64,000 bases of DNA from Pectobacterium fontis (GTDB taxonomy: Bacteria > Pseudomonadota > Gammaproteobacteria > Enterobacterales > Enterobacteriaceae). Below are positions 18,056 to 26,878 of this stretch, one piece after another. Numbering within the stretch: the stretch's first letter is position 1; each line of letters opens with the position of its first letter. Position numbers and translations under genes: made by a program. Where the stretch lies: assembly GCF_000803215.1 (NCBI RefSeq), contig NZ_JSXC01000003.1, positions 1 through 64,000 on the forward strand, in the 5' to 3' direction. The notes beneath the pieces are model-generated. The model was not told the DNA's origin. It was given only the letters and a program-made list of their open reading frames with translations, and did no database searches.

Positions 18056-18942
18056 GGTGTGTCCTGTAATATGTCCCAAAAGGCGGCGATCAGCGGTTCG
18101 CTAAGCCGTTTTTTCTGTACGCAAACGCCCAGTTCAAGCGGTTCCATCGCGTGTTCGACAAAAACAGACACACGGTTGCGCACTGGTTCCGGGCTATTCT
18201 CCAGCACGATGTTTGGAATCAGCGCGATGCCGCAGCCCAGCGCGACCATCGACACCATCGCTTCATGCCCGGAAATGGTGGCGTAAATTTGTGGGTTGGT
18301 GATGTGGTTACGTCGGAACCACAGATCGATACGCTTACGCACCGGCCCGTGTTCCGGCAAAATGAAAGGAATCTGCGACCAGTCGGGATCCGTTTGCCGC
18401 ACCAGCGACTGTACAGGACAGGGAAGCGCGGGGATGATCAACGCCAGCGGCAGCTTATCGAGCGGCATGAAATCCACGCTGACAGGCAGCGCTTCCGGGC
18501 GTCCTGCAATGCCTAAATCCCCGTCGTTCGACTGAATTTTCTCAACGGCATCGGCGGCATCGCCGGTCATCAGCTTGATTTCTACCAGCGGGTGTAACGC
18601 CCGAAAGCGATCCAAAATCGGCGGCAGGTGGCTATAGGCGGCGGTGACGGAGCAAAAAATGCGTAGCTCGCCGCTTAATGACGGCCCGTGCTGGTCTATC
18701 GTATGGCGTAACTGCTGGTATTGCAGCAGCGTTTGCTGAGCGAACAGTTTCAGGTGCTCGCCAGCATCGGTGAGCTGAACGGTACGGTTGTCGCGCAGGA
18801 ATAGCGTCTGCCCTAAATCCTCTTCCAGCCGCTGAATTTGTCGCGACAGCGTGGATGGGCTGATGTGCATCGCTTTGGCGGTACGACCAAAGTGTCGACT
18901 TTCCGCCAGATGCAGGAATAATTTGAGATCACGTAAATCCAT
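18052..18942 (-). CDS. ilvY: LysR-family activator of ilvC
   Basis: A 296-aa LysR-type regulator nearly identical to E. coli IlvY in its DNA-binding domain (MDLRDLKLFLHLAESRHFGR, ISPSTLSRQIQRLEEDLG). IlvY activates the divergent ilvC when acetolactate or acetohydroxybutyrate accumulates. The frame is open to a TTG at 19017, but the extra 25 residues are only translated 18-bp repeats, so ATG 18942 is the start. Downstream it overlaps an LprI-like gene. Confidence 0.93.
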   Translation of the reverse strand: MDLRDLKLFLHLAESRHFGRTAKAMHISPSTLSRQIQRLEEDLGQTLFLRDNRTVQLTDAGEHLKLFAQQTLLQYQQLRHTIDQHGPSLSGELRIFCSVTAAYSHLPPILDRFRALHPLVEIKLMTGDAADAVEKIQSNDGDLGIAGRPEALPVSVDFMPLDKLPLALIIPALPCPVQSLVRQTDPDWSQIPFILPEHGPVRKRIDLWFRRNHITNPQIYATISGHEAMVSMVALGCGIALIPNIVLENSPEPVRNRVSVFVEHAMEPLELGVCVQKKRLSEPLIAAFWDILQDTP

Positions 18943-18958
18943 GCGACGCAGGCCTCGT

Positions 18959-19009
18959 TTTTTATCTTGCCGCCGTTTTTTATCTTGCAACCGCTTTTTA
19001 TCTTGCAAA
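18959..19009. repeat. Three 18-bp tandem repeats upstream of ilvY
   Basis: The decamer TTTATCTTGC recurs at 18961, 18979 and 18997, a perfect period of 18 bp. The array lies between the ilvY start and the operator dyads. It widens the ilvY-ilvC spacer and sits in the ilvY leader. Confidence 0.8.
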
Positions 19010-19049
19010 TAGTGCAATATGACGTTGCTAATATATCAATTTCAGCAAC
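19003..19049. promoter_or_regulatory. Putative IlvY operators in the ilvY-ilvC spacer
   Basis: Two dyads: TTGC and GCAA arms in the 15-mer at 19003-19017 (TTGCAAATAGTGCAA), and GTTGCT (19024-19029) facing AGCAAC (19044-19049). In E. coli IlvY binds tandem operators with TTGCAAT-type arms in the same spacer. The ilvC promoter should lie just downstream, between about 19020 and 19100; I could not fix its -10 element. Confidence 0.55.
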
Positions 19050-19145
19050 GCAATTCCTGTCATATGATGGGGGCATAGTGAATTCCCCTGTGGTGGGAAT
19101 CCTTTCTCGAATAACAGATAAACAAAACCGTATACGGAGCACGAC

Positions 19146-20624
19146 ATGGCTAACTACTTCAACACATTAAACCTGCGTCAGCAGCTAGATCAATTGGGCA
19201 AGTGCCGCTTTATGGGGCGTGATGAATTTGCCGATGAGGCGAGCTACCTGAAAGGGAAAAAAGTGGTGATCGTCGGCTGTGGCGCTCAGGGTTTGAATCA
19301 GGGTCTGAACATGCGTGATTCTGGTCTGGATATCGCTTATGCCCTGCGTGCTGAAGCGATTGCAGAAAAACGCGCTTCATGGCGTAAGGCGACCGAAAAC
19401 GGCTTTACCGTTGGCACTTACGAAGATCTGATCCCGCAGGCGGATCTGGTGGTTAACCTGACGCCAGACAAGCAGCACTCCGCTGTGGTTCAGGCGGTAC
19501 AACCGCTGATGAAACAAGGCGCAGCGCTGGGTTACTCCCACGGCTTCAACATCGTTGAAGTGGGTGAGCAGATCCGTAAAGACATCACCGTGGTGATGGT
19601 CGCGCCGAAGTGCCCGGGTACGGAAGTGCGTGAAGAATACAAACGTGGTTTCGGTGTACCGACGCTGATCGCGGTTCACCCGGAAAATGATCCAAAAGGC
19701 GAAGGCATGGCTATCGCTAAAGCCTGGGCGGCGGCAACCGGTGGTCACCGTGCTGGCGTGCTGCAATCCTCTTTCGTGGCGGAAGTGAAATCTGACCTGA
19801 TGGGCGAGCAGACCATTCTGTGTGGTATGTTGCAGGCTGGCTCTCTGCTGAGCTTCGACAAACTGGTCGCTGAAGGCACCGATCCGGCTTATGCCGAAAA
19901 ACTGATTCAGTTCGGCTGGGAAACCATCACCGAAGCGCTGAAGCAGGGTGGGATTACGCTGATGATGGATCGCCTGTCTAACCCAGCGAAACTGCGTGCT
20001 TATGCGCTGTCTGAGCAATTGAAAGGCATCATGGCACCGCTGTTCCAGAAACACATGGATGACATCATCTCCGGCGAATTCTCCAGCGGCATGATGGCTG
20101 ACTGGGCGAACGATGACGTGAAACTGCTGACTTGGCGTGAAGAGACCGGTAAGACAGCATTCGAAAACGCACCGCAGTTTGACGGTAAAATCGCTGAGCA
20201 AGAATACTTTGATAACGGCGTGCTGATGGTGGCGATGGTGAAAGCGGGCGTTGAGCTGGCGTTTGAAACCATGGTGAGCTCCGGCATCATCGAAGAATCC
20301 GCTTACTATGAATCTCTGCATGAACTGCCGCTGATCGCCAACACCATTGCGCGTAAGCGTCTGTATGAAATGAACGTGGTGATCTCTGATACCGCAGAAT
20401 ACGGTAACTACCTGTTTGCTAACGCCGCGGTTCCGTTGCTGAAAGATGCGTTCATGGCTTCTCTGCAACCGGGCGATCTGGGTAAAGCGGTAGCGGGTAC
20501 TGAAGTTGACAACGCGCAACTGCGTGATGTGAACGAAGCCATTCGTAACCACCCAATAGAAACCGTAGGCCACACGCTGCGCGGCTACATGAAAGACATG
20601 AAGCGTATCGCCGTTGCGGGTTAA
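19146..20624 (+). CDS. ilvC: Ketol-acid reductoisomerase (long class II form)
   Basis: A 492-aa NADPH and Mg-dependent enzyme converting acetolactate or acetohydroxybutyrate to the dihydroxy acid. It has a Rossmann motif ([14 protein letters not shown] near residue 45), [11 protein letters not shown], and the duplicated all-helical knotted C-terminal domain typical of the enterobacterial long form. It is controlled by the divergent IlvY. Confidence 0.97.
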   Translation: MANYFNTLNLRQQLDQLGKCRFMGRDEFADEASYLKGKKVVIVGCGAQGLNQGLNMRDSGLDIAYALRAEAIAEKRASWRKATENGFTVGTYEDLIPQADLVVNLTPDKQHSAVVQAVQPLMKQGAALGYSHGFNIVEVGEQIRKDITVVMVAPKCPGTEVREEYKRGFGVPTLIAVHPENDPKGEGMAIAKAWAAATGGHRAGVLQSSFVAEVKSDLMGEQTILCGMLQAGSLLSFDKLVAEGTDPAYAEKLIQFGWETITEALKQGGITLMMDRLSNPAKLRAYALSEQLKGIMAPLFQKHMDDIISGEFSSGMMADWANDDVKLLTWREETGKTAFENAPQFDGKIAEQEYFDNGVLMVAMVKAGVELAFETMVSSGIIEESAYYESLHELPLIANTIARKRLYEMNVVISDTAEYGNYLFANAAVPLLKDAFMASLQPGDLGKAVAGTEVDNAQLRDVNEAIRNHPIETVGHTLRGYMKDMKRIAVAG

Positions 20625-20647
20625 TATCGATCAGTGATCGAAATGAT

Positions 20648-20677
20648 AAGGGCACAGCATTCGCTGTGCCCTTTTTT
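20648..20677. terminator. Bidirectional terminator between ilvC and putP
   Basis: AAGGGCACAGC, loop ATTC, GCTGTGCCCTT, then a T run on the + strand with an A run on the other side. It serves two convergent genes. Confidence 0.85.
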
Positions 20678-20710
20678 ATCGTCGGGATCTTTTCGTAAGA
20701 GCTTGTTTTA

Positions 20711-22195
20711 TCAAACCGAGCGATATTCTGCTTCCGCCTGATTGAAGCGCTCGGTAATGGCTTTTGATGGCGTTTTACCCAACAGGCTGACGATGAAAAT
20801 GGTCAGGCTATTGAAGAGGAAACCGGGGATGATTTCATACAGACCCAGCCAGGCGTACTGTTTCCAGATCAGTACCGTTGCCGCTCCGACGATCATACCG
20901 AGCAGTGCGCCGTTACGCGTCATGCGTGACCACAGCAGAGAAATCAAAATCACTGGCCCGAATGCCGCGCCGAAACCAGCCCAGGCATAGCTCACCAGAC
21001 CCAGCACTCGGTTTTCAGGGTTAAGAGACAGCGCAATGGAAATGATAGCGACTAACAGCACCATGGCGCGACCGACCCACACTAGCTCTTTCTGGCTGGC
21101 ATTTTTGCGCAGGAAAGGTTTGTATAAATCCTCAGTGATGGCGCTGGAACACACCAGTAACTGACAACTCAGCGTACTCATCACCGCAGCCAGAATCGCC
21201 GACAGCAGCACGCCGGCAATCCACGGATTGAACAGCAGCATGGATAGCTCGATAAAGACGCGTTCGCTGTTTTGCGCCACGTTACCAGCCTGATGCGGGT
21301 TATTGTTGAAGTAGGCGATGCCGAAGAAACCTACCGTCACGGCTCCGGCCAGACACAGAATCATCCAGGTCATACTGATACGACGTGCGCTGTGGATCGT
21401 GTGGTGTGAATCGGCGGCCATGAAGCGCGCCAGAATGTGTGGCTGACCAAAATAGCCCAGGCCCCACCCCATCAGAGAGATGATGGCGACAACATTCAGC
21501 CCTTTAAACATATCCAGATTGGCCGGATTTTTGGCTTCAATCACCATGAGTGAGGTGTCGATGCCCCCGAGAGACAGAATGACCATCACTGGCGTCAGGA
21601 TCAACGCGAAAATCATCAGGCTGGCCTGCACGGTGTCTGTCCAGCTTACGGCCAGAAAGCCGCCAATAAAGGTATAGGCGATGGTGGCCGCTGCGCCTGC
21701 CCATAATGCGGTGCTATAGCTCATGCCAAAGGTGCTTTCAAACAGGCGTGCTCCTGCAACCACGCCGGATGCGCAATAGATAGTGAAGAAAATCAAGATC
21801 ACTAATGCGGAAATCACGCGCAGTAACTTACTGTTGTCTTCAAAGCGATGGGTGAAATAGTCAGGTAGCGTGAGCGCGTTGTGATTGACCTCGGTGTGTA
21901 CGCGCAGGCGTCCGGCGACCCATTTCCAGTTCAGGTACGCGCCGAGTGTCAGGCCGATAGCGATCCAGCTTTCAGAGATCCCCGAAATGAAGATAGCGCC
22001 CGGTAAGCCCATGAGCAGCCAGCCGCTCATATCGGAAGCGCCAGCCGACAGCGCGGTTACCACGCTTCCCATCCGACGTCCACCCAGAATGTAATCGCCA
22101 AAATTATTGGTGGCGCGATAGGCGAACAGGCCGATGAGCACCATCCCGAAAATGTAAACCAAAAATGTCACCAGCATGGGTGTGCTAATTGTCAT
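20711..22195 (-). CDS. putP: Sodium/proline symporter
   Basis: A 494-aa member of the sodium:solute symporter family with about 13 membrane segments. It shows the family stretches LSAGASDMSGWLLMGLPGA near residue 50 and FGAAFGPVILISLLWSR near the C-terminus. It imports proline with sodium for the divergent PutA. The shared intergenic region carries PutA-type operator motifs. Confidence 0.94.
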   Translation of the reverse strand: MTISTPMLVTFLVYIFGMVLIGLFAYRATNNFGDYILGGRRMGSVVTALSAGASDMSGWLLMGLPGAIFISGISESWIAIGLTLGAYLNWKWVAGRLRVHTEVNHNALTLPDYFTHRFEDNSKLLRVISALVILIFFTIYCASGVVAGARLFESTFGMSYSTALWAGAAATIAYTFIGGFLAVSWTDTVQASLMIFALILTPVMVILSLGGIDTSLMVIEAKNPANLDMFKGLNVVAIISLMGWGLGYFGQPHILARFMAADSHHTIHSARRISMTWMILCLAGAVTVGFFGIAYFNNNPHQAGNVAQNSERVFIELSMLLFNPWIAGVLLSAILAAVMSTLSCQLLVCSSAITEDLYKPFLRKNASQKELVWVGRAMVLLVAIISIALSLNPENRVLGLVSYAWAGFGAAFGPVILISLLWSRMTRNGALLGMIVGAATVLIWKQYAWLGLYEIIPGFLFNSLTIFIVSLLGKTPSKAITERFNQAEAEYRSV

Positions 22196-22292
22196 TCAAC
22201 TCTCCACATTATTTTTCGTGCCGCTATCTCGGCGACGCTGTGTTTTATTGTCATCACTCAGGCTGGAACGACGTCTGAAGGTGATAAGGGGC

Positions 22293-22333
22293 TGCAACCG
22301 CTCCATTTGTTAACAAGGTTGCACAAAGTTGCA
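22293..22333. promoter_or_regulatory. PutA operator motifs in the putP-putA spacer
   Basis: Three copies of the PutA recognition motif GTTGCA: one inverted (TGCAAC, 22293-22298) and two direct (22318-22323 and 22328-22333). E. coli PutA binds this hexamer through its ribbon-helix-helix domain and represses both put genes unless proline is present. Confidence 0.7.
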
Positions 22334-22391
22334 GCATGGTCGATATTGGTCTTTTCCCGATGTGCATCTTCTCATGACAGGAGTCAACGTT

Positions 22392-25300
22392 ATGGGCTTT
22401 ACCACGATGGGTGTAAAACTCGATGAGGAAACGCGCGAACGCATCAAGGCTGCTGCACAGCGTATTGATCGCACGCCATACTGGCTGATCAAACAGGCTA
22501 TTTTCCATTACCTCGAACGCCTCGAAAGTGGCCTCGACACTCCTGAAACACCACAATGGGCGAACATTAGCCACATTGAAGCGGAAGAGATTATGCCGCA
22601 ATCTCGTGAAGAAGAAACCCATCAACCCTTTCTTCATTTCGCTGAACAGGTTCTTCCTCAGTCGGTTATCCGTGCTGCTATTACCTCTGCTTATCGGCTT
22701 CCCGAAAATGAATTCGTTCCTATCTTGCTTGAACAGGCAAGACTTACTGATGAATTGTCGCAATTAACGCAGAAATTAGCCTATCGATTGGCGGATAAAT
22801 TGCGCAGCCAGAAAGCCGGAAAGGGGCGTTCGGGTGTTGTGCAGGGGCTGTTGCAGGAATTCTCACTGTCTTCTCAGGAAGGGGTAGCGCTGATGTGCTT
22901 AGCCGAAGCGCTGCTGCGTATTCCTGATAAATCTACGCGCGATGCGTTGATCCGGGACAAAATCAGCAAAGGCAATTGGCAGGCGCATCTTGGCCATAGT
23001 CCGTCGCCCTTTGTGAACGCCGCAACCTGGGGGCTGCTGTTTACCGGAAAGCTGGTGGCGAAACATAATGAAGCGAATCTGTCGCACTCGCTGAACCGCA
23101 TCATCGGAAAAAGCGGTGAGCCGCTGATTCGCAAAGGCCTCGATATGGCCATGCGACTGATGGGGGAGCAATTTGTTACGGGAGAAACCATCGGCGAAGC
23201 ACTTGCAAATGCCCGCAAGCGGGAGGAAAAAGGCTTTCGTCACTCCTACGATATGCTGGGTGAAGCGGCGCTGACGGAACAGGATGCTGCCGCGTATCTG
23301 ACGGCTTATCAGCAAGCAATTCATGCTATCGGTAAAGCCTCGAACGGACGTGGGATTTATGAAGGGCCGGGCATTTCGATTAAGCTATCGGCACTGCATC
23401 CGCGCTATAGCCGGGCACAGTACGACCGCGTGTTTAATGAGCTATACCCGCGCCTGTTATCGCTGACGTTGCTGGCTCGTCAGTACGATATCGGCATCAA
23501 TATTGATGCCGAGGAAGCCGAACGACTGGAGATCTCACTCGACCTGCTGGAAAAACTCTGTCTGGAGCCGCAACTGGCTGGGTGGAACGGTATTGGGTTT
23601 GTCGTTCAGGCTTATCAGAAACGCTGTCCGTATGTGATCGACGCGCTGATTGAATTGGCACAGCGCAGTCATCGGCGGTTGATGATTCGGTTGGTGAAAG
23701 GGGCATACTGGGATAGTGAAATCAAACGGGCGCAGATTGACGGATTAGAAGGCTATCCGGTCTATACGCGTAAGGTCTATACCGATGTGTCTTATCTGGC
23801 GTGCGCACGCAAGTTGCTGGCCGTACCCAATCTGATTTATCCGCAGTTCGCTACGCACAACGCGCAGACGCTAAGTGCGATCTACCACATGGCGGGCAAT
23901 AATTATTATCCCGGTCAGTATGAATTCCAATGTCTGCACGGTATGGGCGAACCGCTCTATGAGCAAGTCGTTGGCGCGGTTGCAGACGGCAAACTGAATC
24001 GTCCGTGCCGTATCTACGCACCAGTTGGAACCCATGAAACACTGCTGGCCTATCTGGTAAGACGGCTGCTGGAAAACGGCGCGAATACTTCCTTTGTGAA
24101 CCGCATTGCGGATACCTCAATGCCATTAGAAACGCTGATTGCCGATCCGGTTCGCGGTGTAGAGGCGCTGGCAAAGGTGGAGTGGAGTATGGGGGCACCA
24201 CATCCCCGTATTCCGCTGCCCCGTCAGATCTACGGTCAGGAACGGCAAAATTCGAGCGGGTTGGATCTCTCGAATGAACATCGGTTGGCCTCGCTCTCCA
24301 GCGCGTTGCTGAGTCACGCGGCGCAGCCGTGGTATGCCGCGCCGATGATGGAGGAGGAAAGTGAAGCGCACGAAGAAAAGCCCGTCGTGAATCCGGCTGA
24401 TGTGCATGATGTGGTGGGCTATGTTCGCGATGCCTCCGTCGCGGATGTTGAACTGGCGGTAGGGACGGCGGTGCAGGCCGGCACCCTCTGGTTTACGACA
24501 CCGCCCGCAGAACGAGCCGCAATATTGAATCGAGCCGCGTCGATGATGGAAGGACAGTTGCAACATCTGCTGGGCTTGTTGGTTCGGGAGGCGGGGAAAT
24601 CTTTCAGTAATGCGATTGCAGAAGTGCGTGAAGCCGTGGACTTTTTACGCTATTACGCCACACAGGTACGAGATACATTCAGCAATGCTACACATCGTCC
24701 ACTGGGTCCCGTGGTGTGCATCAGCCCGTGGAATTTCCCGCTGGCGATCTTTACCGGACAAATTTCTGCTGCCCTCGCGGCAGGCAACAGCGTGCTGGCG
24801 AAACCGGCAGAACAGACGCCGCTAATTGCCGCGCAGGCGGTGCGTATTTTGCGCGACGCGGGCGTGCCTGCTGGCGTATTGCAACTGCTGCCCGGACAGG
24901 GAGAAACGATAGGTGCGGCGTTAGTCAATGATGAACGGGTGCGCGGCGTGGTATTTACCGGATCGACGGCTGTGGCCAAAATTTTGCAACGCCGCATTGC
25001 GGGTAGACTCGATTCGCAAGGGCGTTTGACGCCGTTGATTGCCGAAACCGGCGGGCTGAATGCGATGATTGTTGATTCGTCTGCGCTGACGGAGCAGGTG
25101 GTGAATGACGTTATTGCCTCTGCGTTCGATAGCGCCGGGCAGCGCTGTTCGGCATTACGTCTTTTATGCCTGCAAGAGGATATCGCGGATCGCACGCTGA
25201 ACATGCTGCGTGGTGCGATGGCGGAGTGTCGCATGGGCAATCCTGAACGGTTATCGACCGATATCGGTCCGTTGATTGACGCCGAGGCGAAAGCGTGCGT

Positions 25301-26360
25301 GGAGCAGCATATTCAGGCGATGCAAGCGCAAGGCCATACCGTGTTTCAGGCTGCGTATCCACAGGATGAAGAGGCGTGGCGGCAGGGGACATTTGTGAAG
25401 CCGACCCTGATCGAGCTGAGCAATATAGACGAGCTGAAAAAAGAAGTTTTTGGTCCAGTTTTACACATTATTCGTTATCCAAGCCAGCAGTTGGATACGC
25501 TAATTGAACAGATTAACGCGGCGGGATACGGCCTGACGCTGGGCGTGCATACCCGTATTGATGAAATTATCCAGCGAGTCACGAACAGAGCGAAAGTGGG
25601 CAATCAATATGTGAATCGCAATATGGTCGGTGCCGTTGTCGGTGTTCAGCCGTTTGGCGGGGAAGGGCTATCGGGAACGGGGCCAAAGGCTGGTGGGCCG
25701 CTTTATCTGTATCGCTTGTTGGCGCATCGACCGGATGATGGACTCGCGAACGGTTTCTCGACGCTGAGCCGCGAGCAGGCACCGGATATGTCTCCCCGCA
25801 CGTCGCTGCTGGCCGGGCTACAGGCGCTGGAGATGTGGGCCATTGCTGATGAACGCCACAGGCTGGCGGCGCTGTGTCAGCGTTATCGGAAAACGAGTAT
25901 CAGTGGAATAATGCGACGTCTGCCCGGCCCAACAGGGGAAAGTAATACCTACATGCTGCTACCGCGTGGACGGATTTTGTGCCTGACGGACAACGAGGAA
26001 GATCGCCTGATCCAAACGGCGGCGGTGTTGGCAACGGGGGGAACGCTGCTATGGCCGGAAGGTGAGCATGAGAAAGTGCTCTATGAACGTTTACCCGCCG
26101 AGGTACAGTCACATATTCAGTTTATCTCCGACTGGCAACAACAGGGCGTGTCTTTTCATGGCGTCATCTACCATGGCGATGCCGATCGGTTACGGCAGTT
26201 GAGTAAAACGCTGGCCGAACGTGATGGCCCGATAATTCAGCCATTAGGCTACGCGCGGGGCGATACCCATGTTCAACTGGAGCGTCTGCTGACAGAACGT
26301 TCTCTGAGTATCAATACCGCCGCCGCGGGGGGTAACGCCAGCTTAATGACCATAGGGTAG
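22392..26360 (+). CDS. putA: Trifunctional proline utilization protein PutA
   Basis: A 1,322-aa fusion converting proline to glutamate. Order: ribbon-helix-helix repressor domain (about residues 1-50, TTMGVKLDEETRERIKAAA), FAD proline dehydrogenase barrel (roughly 260-610, with RLVKGAYWDSEIKRAQ), glutamate-semialdehyde dehydrogenase (roughly 650-1,130, with SPWNFPLAIFTGQ and the catalytic cysteine in SAGQRCSALR), and a C-terminal domain ending AAAGGNASLMTIG. The start at 22392 follows CAGGAG with 8-nt spacing; the frame is open to 22329. At the inner membrane it passes electrons to the quinone pool; without proline it represses putP/putA. Confidence 0.96.
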   Translation: MGFTTMGVKLDEETRERIKAAAQRIDRTPYWLIKQAIFHYLERLESGLDTPETPQWANISHIEAEEIMPQSREEETHQPFLHFAEQVLPQSVIRAAITSAYRLPENEFVPILLEQARLTDELSQLTQKLAYRLADKLRSQKAGKGRSGVVQGLLQEFSLSSQEGVALMCLAEALLRIPDKSTRDALIRDKISKGNWQAHLGHSPSPFVNAATWGLLFTGKLVAKHNEANLSHSLNRIIGKSGEPLIRKGLDMAMRLMGEQFVTGETIGEALANARKREEKGFRHSYDMLGEAALTEQDAAAYLTAYQQAIHAIGKASNGRGIYEGPGISIKLSALHPRYSRAQYDRVFNELYPRLLSLTLLARQYDIGINIDAEEAERLEISLDLLEKLCLEPQLAGWNGIGFVVQAYQKRCPYVIDALIELAQRSHRRLMIRLVKGAYWDSEIKRAQIDGLEGYPVYTRKVYTDVSYLACARKLLAVPNLIYPQFATHNAQTLSAIYHMAGNNYYPGQYEFQCLHGMGEPLYEQVVGAVADGKLNRPCRIYAPVGTHETLLAYLVRRLLENGANTSFVNRIADTSMPLETLIADPVRGVEALAKVEWSMGAPHPRIPLPRQIYGQERQNSSGLDLSNEHRLASLSSALLSHAAQPWYAAPMMEEESEAHEEKPVVNPADVHDVVGYVRDASVADVELAVGTAVQAGTLWFTTPPAERAAILNRAASMMEGQLQHLLGLLVREAGKSFSNAIAEVREAVDFLRYYATQVRDTFSNATHRPLGPVVCISPWNFPLAIFTGQISAALAAGNSVLAKPAEQTPLIAAQAVRILRDAGVPAGVLQLLPGQGETIGAALVNDERVRGVVFTGSTAVAKILQRRIAGRLDSQGRLTPLIAETGGLNAMIVDSSALTEQVVNDVIASAFDSAGQRCSALRLLCLQEDIADRTLNMLRGAMAECRMGNPERLSTDIGPLIDAEAKACVEQHIQAMQAQGHTVFQAAYPQDEEAWRQGTFVKPTLIELSNIDELKKEVFGPVLHIIRYPSQQLDTLIEQINAAGYGLTLGVHTRIDEIIQRVTNRAKVGNQYVNRNMVGAVVGVQPFGGEGLSGTGPKAGGPLYLYRLLAHRPDDGLANGFSTLSREQAPDMSPRTSLLAGLQALEMWAIADERHRLAALCQRYRKTSISGIMRRLPGPTGESNTYMLLPRGRILCLTDNEEDRLIQTAAVLATGGTLLWPEGEHEKVLYERLPAEVQSHIQFISDWQQQGVSFHGVIYHGDADRLRQLSKTLAERDGPIIQPLGYARGDTHVQLERLLTERSLSINTAAAGGNASLMTIG

Positions 26361-26373
26361 TTAGATCTGTAAT

Positions 26374-26411
26374 AAAAAAACGCGCCAGACCAGAAGGTTG
26401 GCGCGCTTTTT
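26374..26411. terminator. Bidirectional terminator between putA and ppiC
   Basis: CGCGCCA (26381-26387) pairs with TGGCGCG (26399-26405), with an A run on the left and a T run on the right. Confidence 0.8.
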
Positions 26412-26437
26412 ATGCTTGTTTGCGCTGGCCTCACGCC

Positions 26438-26719
26438 TTAATTGCGGTACAGCACTTTGATCACATGGTAGCCAAACTGGGTTTTCACTGGGCCAAACGG
26501 TTTCAGCAATTCGCAGGAAAACACAGCTTTATCGAACGCTGGCACCATGTCACCTTTACGAAATTCACCTAAATCGCCGCCGTTGCGCTTTGACGGGCAG
26601 GTCGAGTGTTTCTGCGCCAGTTTCTGGAAGTCTGCACCTTTTTCCAGTTGAGCAAGGATGTCGTTAGCCTGCTGTTCCGTGTCCACCAGAATGTGCAGGG
26701 CTGCTGCGGTATTTGCCAT
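26438..26719 (-). CDS. ppiC: Peptidyl-prolyl cis-trans isomerase C (parvulin)
   Basis: A 93-aa cytoplasmic parvulin with the complete rotamase domain: [49 protein letters not shown]. Same length as E. coli PpiC (Par10). The open frame extends to 26821, but the ATG at 26719, after an AAAAGGTAAC ribosome site, matches the family. It is divergent from rep. Confidence 0.95.
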   Translation of the reverse strand: MANTAAALHILVDTEQQANDILAQLEKGADFQKLAQKHSTCPSKRNGGDLGEFRKGDMVPAFDKAVFSCELLKPFGPVKTQFGYHVIKVLYRN

Positions 26720-26878
26720 GTTGTTACCTTTTTGCAAAAGAGATTCCTGCGCGCAATGTAACATTTGCAACGCAAGATGTGGACAGTGACGTGCTTTCCT
26801 TAATAACAAATCCCCGGTCAAGATCGAGGCGGCTTTCTGCTACAATCGCCTTCCGTTTTATGAGTGAGCAAGATCGTT

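Noticed and set aside
18957-19010. CRISPR-like array
   Set aside because: Only three short 18-bp units with no unique spacers and no cas genes; a simple tandem repeat.
18943-19017. N-terminal extension of IlvY from TTG 19017
   Set aside because: The extra residues are a translation of the 18-bp tandem repeats and are absent from known IlvY; ATG 18942 matches the family.
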